DNA of 64,000 nucleotides, from the NCBI GenBank assembly GCA_011009095.1, contig VTPC01008680.1, forward strand, positions 71,583-135,582. The letters are read 5' to 3'. Below the pieces are notes generated by a model, which ran no database searches, had not been told where the DNA came from, and saw only the letters and a list, made by a program, of their open reading frames with translations. Every line of letters begins with the position of its first letter. Position 1 is the stretch's first letter. Position numbers and translations under genes: made by a program. This DNA is from Ignelater luminosus. Lineage: Eukaryota > Arthropoda > Insecta > Coleoptera > Elateridae. This document shows positions 12,619 to 23,038 of the stretch, piece by piece.

Positions 12619-13130
12619 CGGCCGATCACAAATAAAGGAATTGAGCATTTTCTAAACAAACTGAAGGAAGTTAATTGGAATGACATTAATCAAATTCATG
12701 AAACACAAGAAATAATTTTATGGTGTTTTTGTAAGTTGTTTTCCAGAAAAGACAATTAAATCAACTAAATGTCAAAACAATATAAATCGGTGGTTCACAG
12801 ATGAACTTTTAGAAGACAAGAAGGCTGTGGAGATACTAAATACAATCAAGAAAAGTCTGAATACGACCCAAAGAAAGACGGGCTAAATATAGACAAAATA
12901 TAATACGCGCAAAAAGGAACTAGAATGATCATTGTGTAGAAAAGTGCCGTTAATAAATCATCCGTATTATAACTTTTAATTTAATTATTAAGCTGCTGTT
13001 GATAATATTACAAGAGATGTAGGTAATAATTATATAACTTAATTCCCGAAGAGCTAATTAAAACTACACTAACTGAACTAGAAAATTTAATATCTGCGAT
13101 GTTAAACTCTAAATCTAGAGATACTCGTAT
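12619..13130 (+). pseudogene. LINE A, 5' remnant before the RT domain
   Basis: Two stretches read as the linker between endonuclease and reverse transcriptase of a non-LTR retrotransposon. The 12619 frame gives RPITNKGIEHFLNKLKEVNW..., and the 12782 frame gives INRWFTDELLEDKK.... At 13050-13100 the frame reads ELIKTTLTELENLISAML, which matches the segment preceding the RT fingers. Several stops and frameshifts intervene. The linker resembles jockey-like elements while the 3' part looks more RTE/CR1-like, so two old copies may be joined here. Confidence 0.5.
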
Positions 13131-13151
13131 ATATTGTAGCGCGCCACCCCT

Positions 13152-13176
13152 CGAATATTCTAGAAAAGTCCCGAAC
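13152..13176. promoter_or_regulatory. heat-shock element array 1 (in LTR)
   Basis: Units on a strict 5-bp register are GAA (13153), TTC (13158), GAA (13163), GTC (13168) and GAA (13173). Four of five units are perfect, and the first three form a canonical nGAAnnTTCnnGAAn heat-shock-factor site. Confidence 0.6.
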
Positions 13177-13218
13177 AAGCTGGCCGAATGTGCCGGAGAA
13201 ATCTCGAACATCCACCGT

Positions 13219-13243
13219 CGAATGTTCGAGAAAGAACGCGAAC
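13219..13243. promoter_or_regulatory. heat-shock element array 2 (in LTR)
   Basis: Units on a 5-bp register are GAA (13220), TTC (13225), GAA (13230), AAC (13235) and GAA (13240). The pattern is the same as array 1, with only the fourth unit imperfect. Confidence 0.6.
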
Positions 13244-13486
13244 TTTTTGGGCTCATCAAGAACCACGAAGAAACGAACATAAGGCTGCGTTGTTCGAACC
13301 GAAGGCAGTTCTACAGTCAATCAGCTAGTAGTTACGAACGAAATAAATGTTAATTAGTGATAAATAAATTCTTCTGTACATAATTAAATAAATAATTTAG
13401 TGTAAATAAATTCTGAAAATAAATTATAATAAACTAAGTAAAAATAAATATTAAAAATAAATACAGGTTTTTGTTAAAACGTAACA

Positions 13487-14771
13487 ATATGAAATGTGGA
13501 TTGGGAATAATATTATCCTTATATAAGAAATGGGCCTCTAAGGATTGCAGTAACTACCGACGAATAATTCTTCTCTGCACAGCATTCAGAGTTAATGAAA
13601 GAATCTTGAAAAGTAAATTAAGTAAAATCGTGGAAGAACAGCTAACAGAAGTACAAAGTGGATTCAGACCTCATCATAGCGTTCATGACCATACGTTCAC
13701 AGTACAGCAAGTATTAGAAAAGAAATTGGTTAAGAATAAAGATGTATATGTTTGCTTTATAGACATAACGAAAGAGTTTGACGGTATTAGCCGAATTAAG
13801 ATCTGGGAAAGTCTGGAAAACAAAAAAGTTAATAGAAAACTAATTGAGGTAATTAAAAGTGTATATCGAGTGACTGAGAACCAAGTACGAACATGTAATA
13901 GAGTATCCGAACCATTTTCAACAACAGAAGGAGTTAGACAAGAAAGCGTCCTTAGCCCCTTGCTGTTTCTGTGTGCAATTGATGATACAATTAAAAAATG
14001 TCAAAAGATTACAACCGATCTACGTAAAAAGCTGCGCATTTGCCGACTATATCATACTGTTTGCAAACTAGAGAAAAACTTAAGTATTTAGACGGAGAAA
14101 CTAGATAAACATAATTTAATCATCAATGCAGAAAAAAAAGGTGATGGCAATCGGAAACCAAACAGAAATGGCAATAGTTAGAGTTACAGTTAACGGTGAA
14201 CAAATCGAACAAGTAAAAAGCTATAAATACCTCGCAAATATAATTAATAGTAAAGGAAATAATGAAGATGCTAAGATACAGGCAACAAACCGGATTTTCT
14301 GGACATTACAGAGAAAATTCGTAAACCATAAGCAAATTACAAAGAAAACGAGAATTTCCATATATAAAACAATTTTTGTACCTACAATACTATCTGGAAG
14401 TGAAAACTGGGTATTAACGGAAAGACAAAAGGGGTGTTTACAAGCGGTAGAAAGTATTGGGTGTAAGAAGAACAGACAGAAGAAGAAATACAGGTATAAG
14501 AAGGGAATCAGAAGTTAAAGCAGTAAATGATTTGATAGAAGAAAAGAAACTGTCATGGTTTGATCACCTGCAGAGAATGCCAGAGGAAAGACAAGTGAAG
14601 AAAATATGGGCGACCAGACCAATGGGGAAAAACCGAAGAGGACGACTCAGGAACACTTGGAACAACACAGCAATAGAGATATTAGAAAAGAAAGGAGTAA
14701 GCTGGAACTCAGCCAAAGAAATGGCAGAAAACAGAAAGACATGGAGAAGATTTGCAACCTCGACACCTTAA
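13487..14771 (+). pseudogene. LINE A reverse transcriptase and C-terminal region
   Basis: This is the reverse transcriptase of a non-LTR retrotransposon, which copies its RNA into DNA at a nicked target. RT fingers read DCSNYRRIILLCTAFRV. Motif A reads CFIDITKEFDG and keeps the first catalytic Asp. The next motif reads GVRQESVLSPLLF, with Glu where Gly is usual. The FADD box lies in a shifted frame at 14039-14050 and reads FADY, so its second Asp is lost. The thumb and C-terminal part follow at 14126-14518 and 14457-14771 in two frames, with the WFDHLQRMPEER and RRGRLRNTW motifs common to this group's C-terminus. At least two frameshifts and one lost catalytic residue make it dead. Clade assignment (RTE-, CR1- or jockey-like) needs a tree. 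Confidence 0.8.
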
Positions 14772-14984
14772 GGGTAACATGAGGATCGGATTATATATGT
14801 AGGTATGGAATGTAAAGTAAAATACTGAAAATAAGTGCAAGTGTTATATCGTACTCTTTTACATACAATAATTAACCATTGCAGCGTTAAAAATCACAAA
14901 ATTCTTTGAAAAAATAAATTTTTTACCAACAGACAGTTTGGCTACCGGAATAATAGATTTACCGTAGCTGCAGTGCTGCAAATT
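14772..14984. other. intergenic
   Basis: Short AT-rich stretch after LINE A, possibly its 3' untranslated region; nothing recognised. Confidence 0.4.
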
Positions 14985-15120
14985 CTAAATAATTTTGAAC
15001 TTTGACTTAGATGTCTTCCAAGCCTTTAATTGTATAGATCATGCAATACTGACCAAACAGTTACAACAAAATGTATGGTATTAGTAGATTAAAACTTAAC
15101 GAAGATAAAACCTTAAACAT
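14985..15120 (+). pseudogene. scrap of a jockey-like reverse transcriptase
   Basis: The frame reading LDVFQAFNCIDHAILTKQL matches RT motif A of jockey-like LINEs (LDLSKAFDxVDHxILLxKL). Shortly after, RLKLNEDKT matches the motif that normally lies about 100 residues further on, so the intervening part, including FADD, is deleted. It is a different LINE from LINE A. Confidence 0.5.
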
Positions 15121-15130
15121 ATTATTTAAT

Positions 15131-15815
15131 TATGACACCGTTCTTGACAACTGGATTTCTTGCCATCCAGGGCAAACAGTTACCATACGAAAAGAGAGCA
15201 ATTCTGGAAAAGGCAACTAGAAGTCTTTCGAGCTATCCGTTGAATGAAAATGCTTTCTTGGATGAGATTTCATTCCTTCTGAAGTCACTAATCAATGAGA
15301 AGATGAGGAACAATAAGTGAAAGAAGCAGAACCAATTGTCATTGGCTTTAGTGATGACAAGGCACTTCCGGAAGCTTTAGATGTTCAACAAGGATCGGCT
15401 GATTCGACCCAACAAGAAACTGAACCTTCTACTTCCACTGCAGCTGAACTAACTTCCCCTCCGATAAACAGAGACTTGAATTTACCTTCTACCTCGGTGC
15501 TTTCCACAGAATTAATATCTGCTTTTCAGCCCGGAGCCCTTGCGATCTTTAAATCACCCAGCGATATTATCCCGCTTCCAAAAACTCAAATTTTAAAAAA
15601 ACCAGGGCGCGGATTAAAATCAACATTCCTGATTTCAACGCCTAATAAAAAGAGACTGGGAGAATTGCAGGCCGAAAAATCTAAAATGCTAGCCGCTAAG
15701 GCAAGCAGAGGGCTTTATTTAAGAAGCTTCCAAATCTCGAGCTTCCAAGAAGACAAGAGTACAAAATGACAACGATGACGATTCTTCAGATTCCGACGGT
15801 CATTTTTCGCTTAAA
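15131..15815 (+). pseudogene. pogo/Tigger-like transposase, C-terminal fragment
   Basis: The first frame reads DTVLDNWISCHPGQTVTI, which matches the segment after the catalytic core of pogo-like (DDE_1) transposases. A second frame gives SSYPLNENAFLDE, matching the family's GIYPxNxxxFxDEDF motif. The third frame (15317-15769) gives the acidic, Ser/Pro-rich tail with SPSDIIPLPK and LKSTFLISTPNKK, corresponding to the SPEDIxPxPK...ILTxTPxK tail. The helix-turn-helix, CENP-B-type and DDE regions are absent. Two frameshifts confirm a relic. Its 5' boundary abuts the LINE scrap at 14985-15120. Confidence 0.6.
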
Positions 15816-17973
15816 CAAAGATGTGATGCTAAAACTATGTTAAGCTTTGTTAAGTACAAGACATGATTACATTTTCAAATGATCTCTCAGACTTTACAAT
15901 TTATTAAAAATATGTAAGAAAACGTATAAATAAAGCTACAATATGTATGTATACATAAACGACACTATTACATTTATTCTTTGAATTTCTTTTATCTTTT
16001 GTTCATCGTCACTCCATGGGGCAAAGGCCCGCAAATGACTTACACGAAAAAAGTTCAATTCAAGAATTCTAGGAATAATAATCAATCGGATCTTTGATTC
16101 CTTCATAAAATATAAAACTGGCCTAGCCTACATAATCCCAATAACAAAATATATGGAATTTGATATCGAAATGCTAATTTCACTCACAATCAGTCACGGC
16201 ACAATTTAACTTTTTTTAGAAACCAAAACAATTTTCTTCATTATTTCATAAACATATGACTCTTGGCATACCTACCATCACTCTACATTTTCCGAAAAAT
16301 ACTGTCGACTGTTTAAATATTCTTCTCTGGTGAAATAAAGCAAAGGGGCAGTTACTTCAAGTATATTATCGTGTAAAACACTGAATCCCTGGATTTTAAA
16401 AAGTATAAGGATGGTATTCTTATATTAATCACAAGTTTTACCAAAATCCGAAAATCACTAAACAGAATGTTATATTTTACAATTTGTATAAAAAAAGTAA
16501 ACGAGGGATATTTCTGGCGCGTCAAATAAAATTCTAGTTTAGTTGAGCATGTAGCAGTTCCGGATGGCAAACTTCAGGATAAAGTTGAGTGAGTAGCCCG
16601 TACAAGCTGGTGTCAAGCCCCATTGCCGCAAGTAGCTATTATAGCCTCTCAAAACTATTATGAGGATCCCTCCCTATGGGTTAAAAGTTCAGAGTTGTAT
16701 TCAATATAATTCTTAAAATTGCGTTTTCCTAATTTAGATTTTGTGTATTTCTGAATCTGAATTTAAGATAAACCGAGTTGAGTTTATACGAAAACTGTAA
16801 TTAGAAAATCAATGAAAACTAATATTTTGATGTTACTAAATGCTCTTATCTTAAATATCGATATCAAAGATTTATAAGGCACATACTAAATAATTTTAAA
16901 AATATCTACCAGTTGTTATGTTGTAAATAAAATAATTAGTAGTATAAGGTCCTAAAATTACATTTTCGGATATTTTTTTTGATTGATGAGTATTTTAAAA
17001 AGACAGATTGTCTAAAATCAAATATTTTTTATAGTTTCTTTATCTAAATACGTTCCTGTAAAGGGAGATGATACATGAATTACATGGGCTGCGACAACTA
17101 CAAGGGCGTCATTCACACACACGGAAGTCAATAACCGTTTGTAAATCGTTTTGTTGTGTGCTTATTATAGAGCTGACTTCGCCACAATGCTCTAGTTAGC
17201 TAGTCGTTTATCTCAGCCGGGGTTCCCGGAGGAAACCCACCGTAAATATGACAAATCTCCCAAATTATATCTTTATTGTTATAGATCCTGTTATTGTTAT
17301 TATTTGCTAGAGATATTGGGAGAAAATTAGATGATTTCTTACAGCCTCTTTACGACTTTTTTGAAATATTTATCTTCACTGAGAACGAGGTCTTTTGATA
17401 ATCTTTATTGTTGACATTGTGTGAGATTATAACGTTTTTTTCTTCCATTTTAAATTAGGACAGAGAACAAAAAAAACGAATTTTTCTCAACTTTATTTAA
17501 CAGTATATTCCTGTTTAGTAACTAACAAAATTAGTTACTGCTTAATCTACCTATCGAATTAAACCTAATTTTATTTTTCTTCTATTTTGTCTGGTCAGTT
17601 ATGAGATGAAATTTTTTTGTTGCTGAATAATTCTGTTGTATTTCATTAACAAACCTGCCAGTTTCATTTTCTGTCGTAAATCGTAACAAATTACTTCTGA
17701 ATTTCTTTTACTGATAGGTGTAATAATCAGTCCTTTAATATTGTGGTACCTAGAGCGTTATTTGATTCAATTATTATCGTTTATTGTAATAAAAACAAAT
17801 GCAAACGTAAACATTCAGTTTATTAAATGGCCTATTGGTGATGTTTACATCCATCGACATGATCCTTTTAACCTGTACGATGGCGTAATTAGCAATAACA
17901 ATTGAAGCCCATTACACCGGTCAAGCTGGTCTTCGGAGGGGTTCTTAATGAATGACGGTTCTTTTTCATAAAC
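15816..17973. other. intergenic, 2.2 kb
   Basis: AT-rich; no recognised ORF, RNA gene or repeat. AATAAA occurs near 15928, possibly the old poly(A) signal of the pogo relic. Confidence 0.4.
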
Positions 17974-18144
17974 TCAACTGTTTAATACCTTTTGAAATCG
18001 ACCGAGTTTATTCGTGCAGAATCCTTTTTTCAGACTTTTTCTTAGTGTCAACTCATTGAAGTCGAGCTCCTTTGCTGTCCCTCTTACCGAGAAACCTCTC
18101 GTAATTAGTTCCTTTGCTTGTTCCAGGACTGATTTTGCGTTAAC
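17974..18144 (-). pseudogene. psq/pogo-type helix-turn-helix relic
   Basis: There are 57 uninterrupted codons on the minus strand. They include VLEQAKELITRGFSVRGTA, KELDFNELTLRKSLKKG and LGRFQKVLNS, then a TGA stop. The order of a first helix, a GxSxRxxAKxxxxxxxTLR helix-turn-helix and a basic LGRF linker is that of the psq-type DNA-binding domain at the N-terminus of pogo/Tigger-like transposases and related host proteins. No start codon and no downstream catalytic domain are found. It could be an exon of a domesticated gene, but a transposon fragment is more likely. It is not obviously part of the fragment at 15131-15815. Confidence 0.5.
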
Positions 18145-19815
18145 AGGTGCACAGAATCATTTTTTCTTTTATATGTTCTGAAAGAGAGGTAGCAAGCTAA
18201 TGCTGATATTATTTAACAAATTAAAAATTTGTTTTTCAAAAATAATTTACCTAAATTGGCACTTTACTTGGATTCTCTTAACGGGGCCTCACCGAGACTG
18301 TGGATCTTTGCCCCATTGTAACAAAGCACAACAAACGTGTTGTGTACAAAAGTAACCTACATTCAAAGAAAAGGCTATTTCTGCATTATATTAGCATTGT
18401 TTTGGCAAAATTTTGTTAAAAATACGATATCGAAATAACTCTAATTAAAAACTAAAACTTGAAAAAATTAGACTGAAACATAAGAAAAACAACTCACCTA
18501 ATTATTTCGGCGATAATCCAAGTGACAACAACATAACCTCACATGCCAGTAAACTGTTGCTAACACCAGCTCTCAAAACAGTTTTCCTACTACTCTACTA
18601 TGTAATCGTGTAATATAAAAAATTTCTAAATTTTTATAAAAATTGCAGTAAAGACGAAGCTCTTAATTTGAGACTAATTTTGCAATGTAAAAACGCGCAA
18701 TTAATGGCGATTGCACACCAATTTTGATTGTTTTGTTACGAGAATTGCTTAGATATTTGGCATAGTACCTTTGAGACTACAAGCACTCTTTATTTCGAAA
18801 TTTGATATTAGATTTTGTCTAAAACTTGCTATCTTAATGTCCAAAGTGTCACCATATGAAGGAAATTTAAGAGTTGACCCGACATCGATTCTCCAACACT
18901 ACTTCTCAAAATGCTCAATTTGTATCCGATGATTCAAACGCTTATAAAATAGTTAAAGTTAAAATCTATTGGTAATAAATTTATCAACCAAAATAAAACT
19001 TCAGTAAAGTACCGTAGATACTTAAAATGTTAATAAAACAATTGAAACAATTACCTGCTTAACACTGCACCACGATGAGATCATTCACATTGACTGTATT
19101 TGATGAACTGGCGTTCAGAAGCAACATGCAAAATCAAACGTCTTCGTTTTTTTTTATTATTCTTGACTAATAAAGAAATGAATTCAAAAAGACAGTTTCC
19201 ACTTATTCTGCCTAACTCAGCAAAACTTAAAATCACTGTTAGAAAATCGTGATATAAATGGCAATGTAGACGAAAATATTAAAAGCTGGAAGCAAATTCA
19301 AGAAAAGCCGGTGCAGGATAGCCTACGACAGAACTTTGTAAAGCGCCGTCGTATGCGTTTATGCAATAGTCTTAATTGATTGATTGAATTATCTAGTCAC
19401 TGTAACGCTTCTGGCAAGTTGCTTCATTTGCACGTCCTTTCACCGACCTTGCTCATAACAATTAGGTAGCAGTTTTGATAAAACCTCAAAATGTTAATCA
19501 GTTTGATTTAAAAATTGAATATGACTCGAAAACCTCGAGATACCTGATTGCCTCGAAAGGTTCAATCGCCTCAAGAAACCCAAGGCTTCACCTCAAAATC
19601 AGTCATGTGCAGATTTGTTACCTTTTGTTACTTGTTAATGTTTGTAAATCTTTGAAATAAAACTTAAGTATGACATTGTCTCCGTTGCCCAAAGCTGTGT
19701 TGTCAAGTTAAGTATGTCTTTAACGGAAGTAGTAGAATTCAGATGTCAATTCGAAATCTACCAATCAGATCGATAGATGTGAAAGTTAACATTGCATTAG
19801 CTAATAATGATTTGA
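18145..19815. other. intergenic, 1.7 kb
   Basis: No recognised gene. The ORF at 19475-19660 is short and unlike any known family. Confidence 0.4.
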
Positions 19816-19930
19816 AAATAAGCGCGGTCTGAGTAGCGTTCACAAACGCGGTGGCGGTGTCATGCAGCTTGTCGATTTTGACCGCTGATACCGCATGGTA
19901 AAACTGTGAAATGAAAACAATTTCGCTGCA

Positions 19931-20124
19931 AAATTGATTGAACATGTAAAAAAATACAAGTTGTATGATTTATTCCGNNNNNNNNNNNNNNNNNNNNNNN
20001 NNNNNNNNNNNNNNNNNNNNNNNNNNNNNNNNNNNNNNNNNNNNNNNNNNNNNNNNNNNNNNNNNNNNNNNNNNNNNAAATTGATTGAACATGTAAAAAA
20101 ATACAAGTTGTATGATTTATTCCG
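19931..20124. other. assembly gap with identical 47-bp flanks
   Basis: Exactly 100 N occupy 19978-20077. The 47 bases before the gap (19931-19977) are identical to the 47 bases after it (20078-20124). A default-length gap with identical sides usually means two contigs that overlap but were not merged, so the true gap may be zero or negative and one copy artificial. Confidence 0.85.
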
Positions 20125-20205
20125 TTGTCATTACAAAAACATTCGGATTAGGAACAAAGCGAAATTGGAAAGTTCTTTAATGTGGAGAGGATTAGAAGCT
20201 AAGTA
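20078..20205 (+). pseudogene. MADF-like domain fragment
   Basis: The frame reads KLIEHVKKYKLYDLFRCHY, then YKNIRIRNK and a Trp (LMWRGLEAKYG). The LYD...YKN...W spacing resembles the first part of a MADF DNA-binding domain. AAGTATG|GTAAGT at about 20207 is a good splice donor, so this could be an exon. Upstream continuity is lost in the gap and no second exon was found. The identification rests on a few residues. Confidence 0.25.
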
Positions 20206-20375
20206 TGGTAAGTTCCCAAGAAGTTGCAATTCCAGTTGTTCTTCTTTGTTGATTGCTGCCAGAAGCAATATTTTTTCTTAAGATCTATTTTCTCATTGAC
20301 AACAACTGATATCTGACCATATATGTGCTATTCAATGAAAGCCACTCCACCGCCACTGCTTCGCGCAGATCTGAT

Positions 20376-20696
20376 TGAAGGTATAAGCTAAAAGGCTCTG
20401 ATAAAGATTAAACAGTTTATAGAGCTTCTATTCCTACCTATCTTAAATGGTGACAATTTAAGTGTCTTTGTTAATAGTCACATGTTTCTCAATACTTTAC
20501 TCTCAAATACTCGGAAAAAGGATAAGGAATTTAAGAAAGAACTTTTTGCATTCTTCTCCTATCATGATGTAAGTAAAGCATGCTGTTGCTAACTAAACGT
20601 TAGAGATTTCTTCACATTTAATCTTACGTTGGAAGATTTTTACACATTTAAGAAAAGACCTTACAAGTTCAGTAAGAAAAGTCAGAATCTATCAAC
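20376..20696. other. intergenic
   Basis: Nothing recognised. Confidence 0.4.
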
Positions 20697-21003
20697 AATT
20701 AGACCAGTGATTCTCAACCTTTCTTTGTCACGGTACACTTTTAATAATTTAAAAATTTGGTGCCACACTAACGATAAGATAGATTTAAAATGATTTTAGT
20801 AAACTAGTAGTATATAGCTTTGTTTGTGTTAAATCTAGAAATAGTCCAAACTGTAAAAGTCATGCGCATTGGTTCAGTCAGTCCCTGTAGGAAGGTAAAA
20901 CCAATCGAACTACTTGTCTGACGTCGCTTATGTATGGGTATTCGTAGTGGCGACACATTTCAGAAATCTCGCGGCACAGTGGTTGAGAATCACTGAATTA
21001 GAC
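20697..21003. mobile_element. hAT-type MITE with perfect 8-bp TSD
   Basis: A 291-bp element (20705-20995) has perfect 15-bp terminal inverted repeats, CAGTGATTCTCAACC and its complement. AATTAGAC is duplicated on both sides (20697-20704 and 20996-21003). The 8-bp duplication and CAGTG...CACTG ends are diagnostic of the hAT superfamily. There is no coding capacity. The perfect duplication suggests a relatively recent insertion. Confidence 0.95.
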
Positions 21004-22226
21004 ATTCAGTAAAATTAAGTGCAGTGAAACGCCAGTTACATTAACTTATGTCACTGTCGGTAACTTTCGTACATTCTACACTTTGTAGTTGGCTGAAGCT
21101 TTTCGTACCATAGTATATCCATAAGCAAAACTGCAGTTCGAGCCTCGTGCATCACCTAAGGTGCGTTTACAGAAATCACACTCACTTAAGGAATTTGAAT
21201 TTGACTACAATATGAGGAGTAAAAAACTTCTCTTAATTGTATTTAAAAGATAGTCTGATTTTAATTTTTTTTCCTTTCATTTCATGCCCAGGACAGTTTT
21301 ATAAACAATAAGTCTTGGTGTCGGTGCTGGATTTACATCACACTATCGCAAGGCTTTCTTGCAGTTCTCTTACTTCTAAGTACATATCGATTTTGGTCTT
21401 TAAAGTTAAGAACAGGATAAAACTCTAAGTATCAAGTCTTACACCAGTTTTGATTCCAGTTCTAATATAATGACTAAGACTCAGAAGTTATGATTTATCA
21501 AGATCTATCAGATAAGGCTGGGTCTTCCATCTCTGAATAAGGTATCTGGATTTTAAACACACAAACGTAAGAAGCATGCAGGAACCTATACTCAAGACAA
21601 AGCTTGTGGAAATTTTTCAGAAAGACGTTTTTCCCTGGATTATTCCATCTTTGCAGTAATTCCAGAATAATTTCGTAAGTTGATGTAAAAGCTAAAGATG
21701 ATTTTATTTTGTCTTCAAAATTTTCTTTTTCGATAAAAATATTTAAAATTCAACATAATCGTTACGTAAAGAATTTAATATGTAGAATTTTAAACTGCTG
21801 TAACGAATAACCTTTGGATGTCTACAAAATATCTACGTACATATATTAATAGCAGTTTAATTTTACCTTTTTCTCATATTTTTGGAAAAACCTATATTTT
21901 TTAATGGGATTGTCGTTAGGGAATCTAATGCTGTATGCTCGTTAAGAACTTTTGACTTTCAAAGTATAAATCCGCTACTGCCTGATGATCTGTTTGTTAA
22001 TTAAGAATGCATATTTAATTTCCTTAGCAGTACATAGATCATTTACCATAAGGTATTACTGCAGAGAAGACACTAAAGGCAAGAACAAGTCTGTATCTGA
22101 CTTGACAATGCATATCGAGGAATGCTTTCATTCTTTCTAGATTTGAATTTTGCGCTATTTGTGCGTTAAAGTGTTGCCAACGAAAAAAAAGACAGTGTGG
22201 CAGCTGATAATTTAGGGTTATTAAAA
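21004..22226. other. intergenic, 1.2 kb
   Basis: No gene recognised. A weak pol III B-box-like GCAGTTCGAGCC at about 21132 is not supported by a tRNA fold. Confidence 0.4.
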
Positions 22227-22710
22227 ATGGAGCGCTACACGAAAGAACAACGCATTTTCATTCTTCGAAAATGCGGTTGGTCAGGCAATAACGGTTAATG
22301 GTGCTCGCTATCGCGACATGAAAATCCAGTTTTTTGTGCCTAAATTGCATGATATAGATGTGGACGACATGTGGTTTCAACAAGACGGTGCCACATGCCA
22401 TTATTGCATGAGTCATTTCCTGGTCGTGTAATTTCCCGTTCTGGTGATCAGAATTGGCCGTCCAGATCATGCGATTTAAAGCCGTTGGACTTTTTTCTTT
22501 GGTGTTTTTTTAGAAGTCTAAGGTTTATGCCAACAAATCCACAACCACCCACGCCTTGAAGGAGGAAGTTGAGTGCTGTATCAACGAAATTCAGCCACAT
22601 TTATGCAAAACGGCCATGGAAAATTTCGACAAAAGAGTTCGTATGTACCAGCAAAGCCGTGAATGGAACTGCCTTTATTTCTGATATTTTTCAATTCAAA
22701 ATTGCAACTG
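22227..22710 (+). pseudogene. mariner-like transposase, internal deletion
   Basis: It starts with the typical N-terminus MERYTKEQRIFIL (ATG at 22227) and jumps after a few codons to the C-terminal catalytic part. That part reads AVTVNGARYRDMKIQFF, then DVDDMWFQQDGATCH with the second catalytic Asp, WPSRSCDLKPLDFFLW, and NEIQPHLCKT...NFDKRVRMYQQSR near the end. Roughly 200 residues, including the helix-turn-helix region and first catalytic Asp, are missing. Several frame changes lie between these motifs. The protein belongs to the IS630/Tc1/mariner superfamily. No terminal inverted repeats were found around it. Confidence 0.8.
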
Positions 22711-23038
22711 AAATGACAGCTACTAGTTTAATACAAATAATATCCAACAATAGCGAAGAAAACTAACGAGTTAAAAAAACTTCTGTATTTACAGTTTTAG
22801 TGGTTGTATTGGAACTTTCGCGCGTACTGCCTACCTACAATGCATTTATTTGTTGAAACATTGCCAGTGGCATATCTAGAACTTTTGAAACCTGGACCTA
22901 ATACTTATACAAGGACCTTCCTTAATGTAGTAAGAAACTTAAACACAACAGGGAAGTATAAGAATGATTCTAAGCTATTAGTAAGAAAAAAAAACAATCG
23001 AATAACTATCTCTGTGTGCGAATACTTTGAGTTCGAGT
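22711..23038. other. intergenic
   Basis: An 83-codon plus-strand ORF (22804-23055) runs into the next MITE and resembles nothing I know; probably incidental. Confidence 0.4.

Larger units (their letters stand above)
13131..13490. mobile_element. probable solo LTR with 4-bp target duplication
   Basis: The sequence from TGTAGCGCGCC (13135) to AAACGTAACA (13486) is 352 bp. It begins TGT and ends ACA as retroviral-type LTRs do, and is flanked by ATAT (13131-13134) and ATAT (13487-13490). It interrupts the reverse-transcriptase gene of LINE A, which shows it is an insertion. The first half is markedly GC-richer than its surroundings, and the second half carries several AATAAA signals, as an LTR's U3 and R-U5 would. 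No internal gag-pol sequence remains, so it is read as a solo LTR left by recombination. The family, Ty3/gypsy or other, cannot be told from this. Confidence 0.6.
19816..20375. mobile_element. possible Harbinger-like element spanning a gap
   Basis: A GC-rich stretch (CGCGGTGGCGGTG within 19818-19890) precedes the MADF-like ORF. A reverse-complement counterpart (CAGTGGCGGTGG) lies at about 20344-20360. GC-rich subterminal sequence beside a MADF-like gene recalls PIF/Harbinger elements, but no clean inverted repeat or 3-bp duplication can be shown. Confidence 0.2.

Noticed and set aside
21085-21160. Possible tRNA or SINE with B-box GTTCGAGCC
   Set aside because: The A-box match is poor and no cloverleaf can be drawn.
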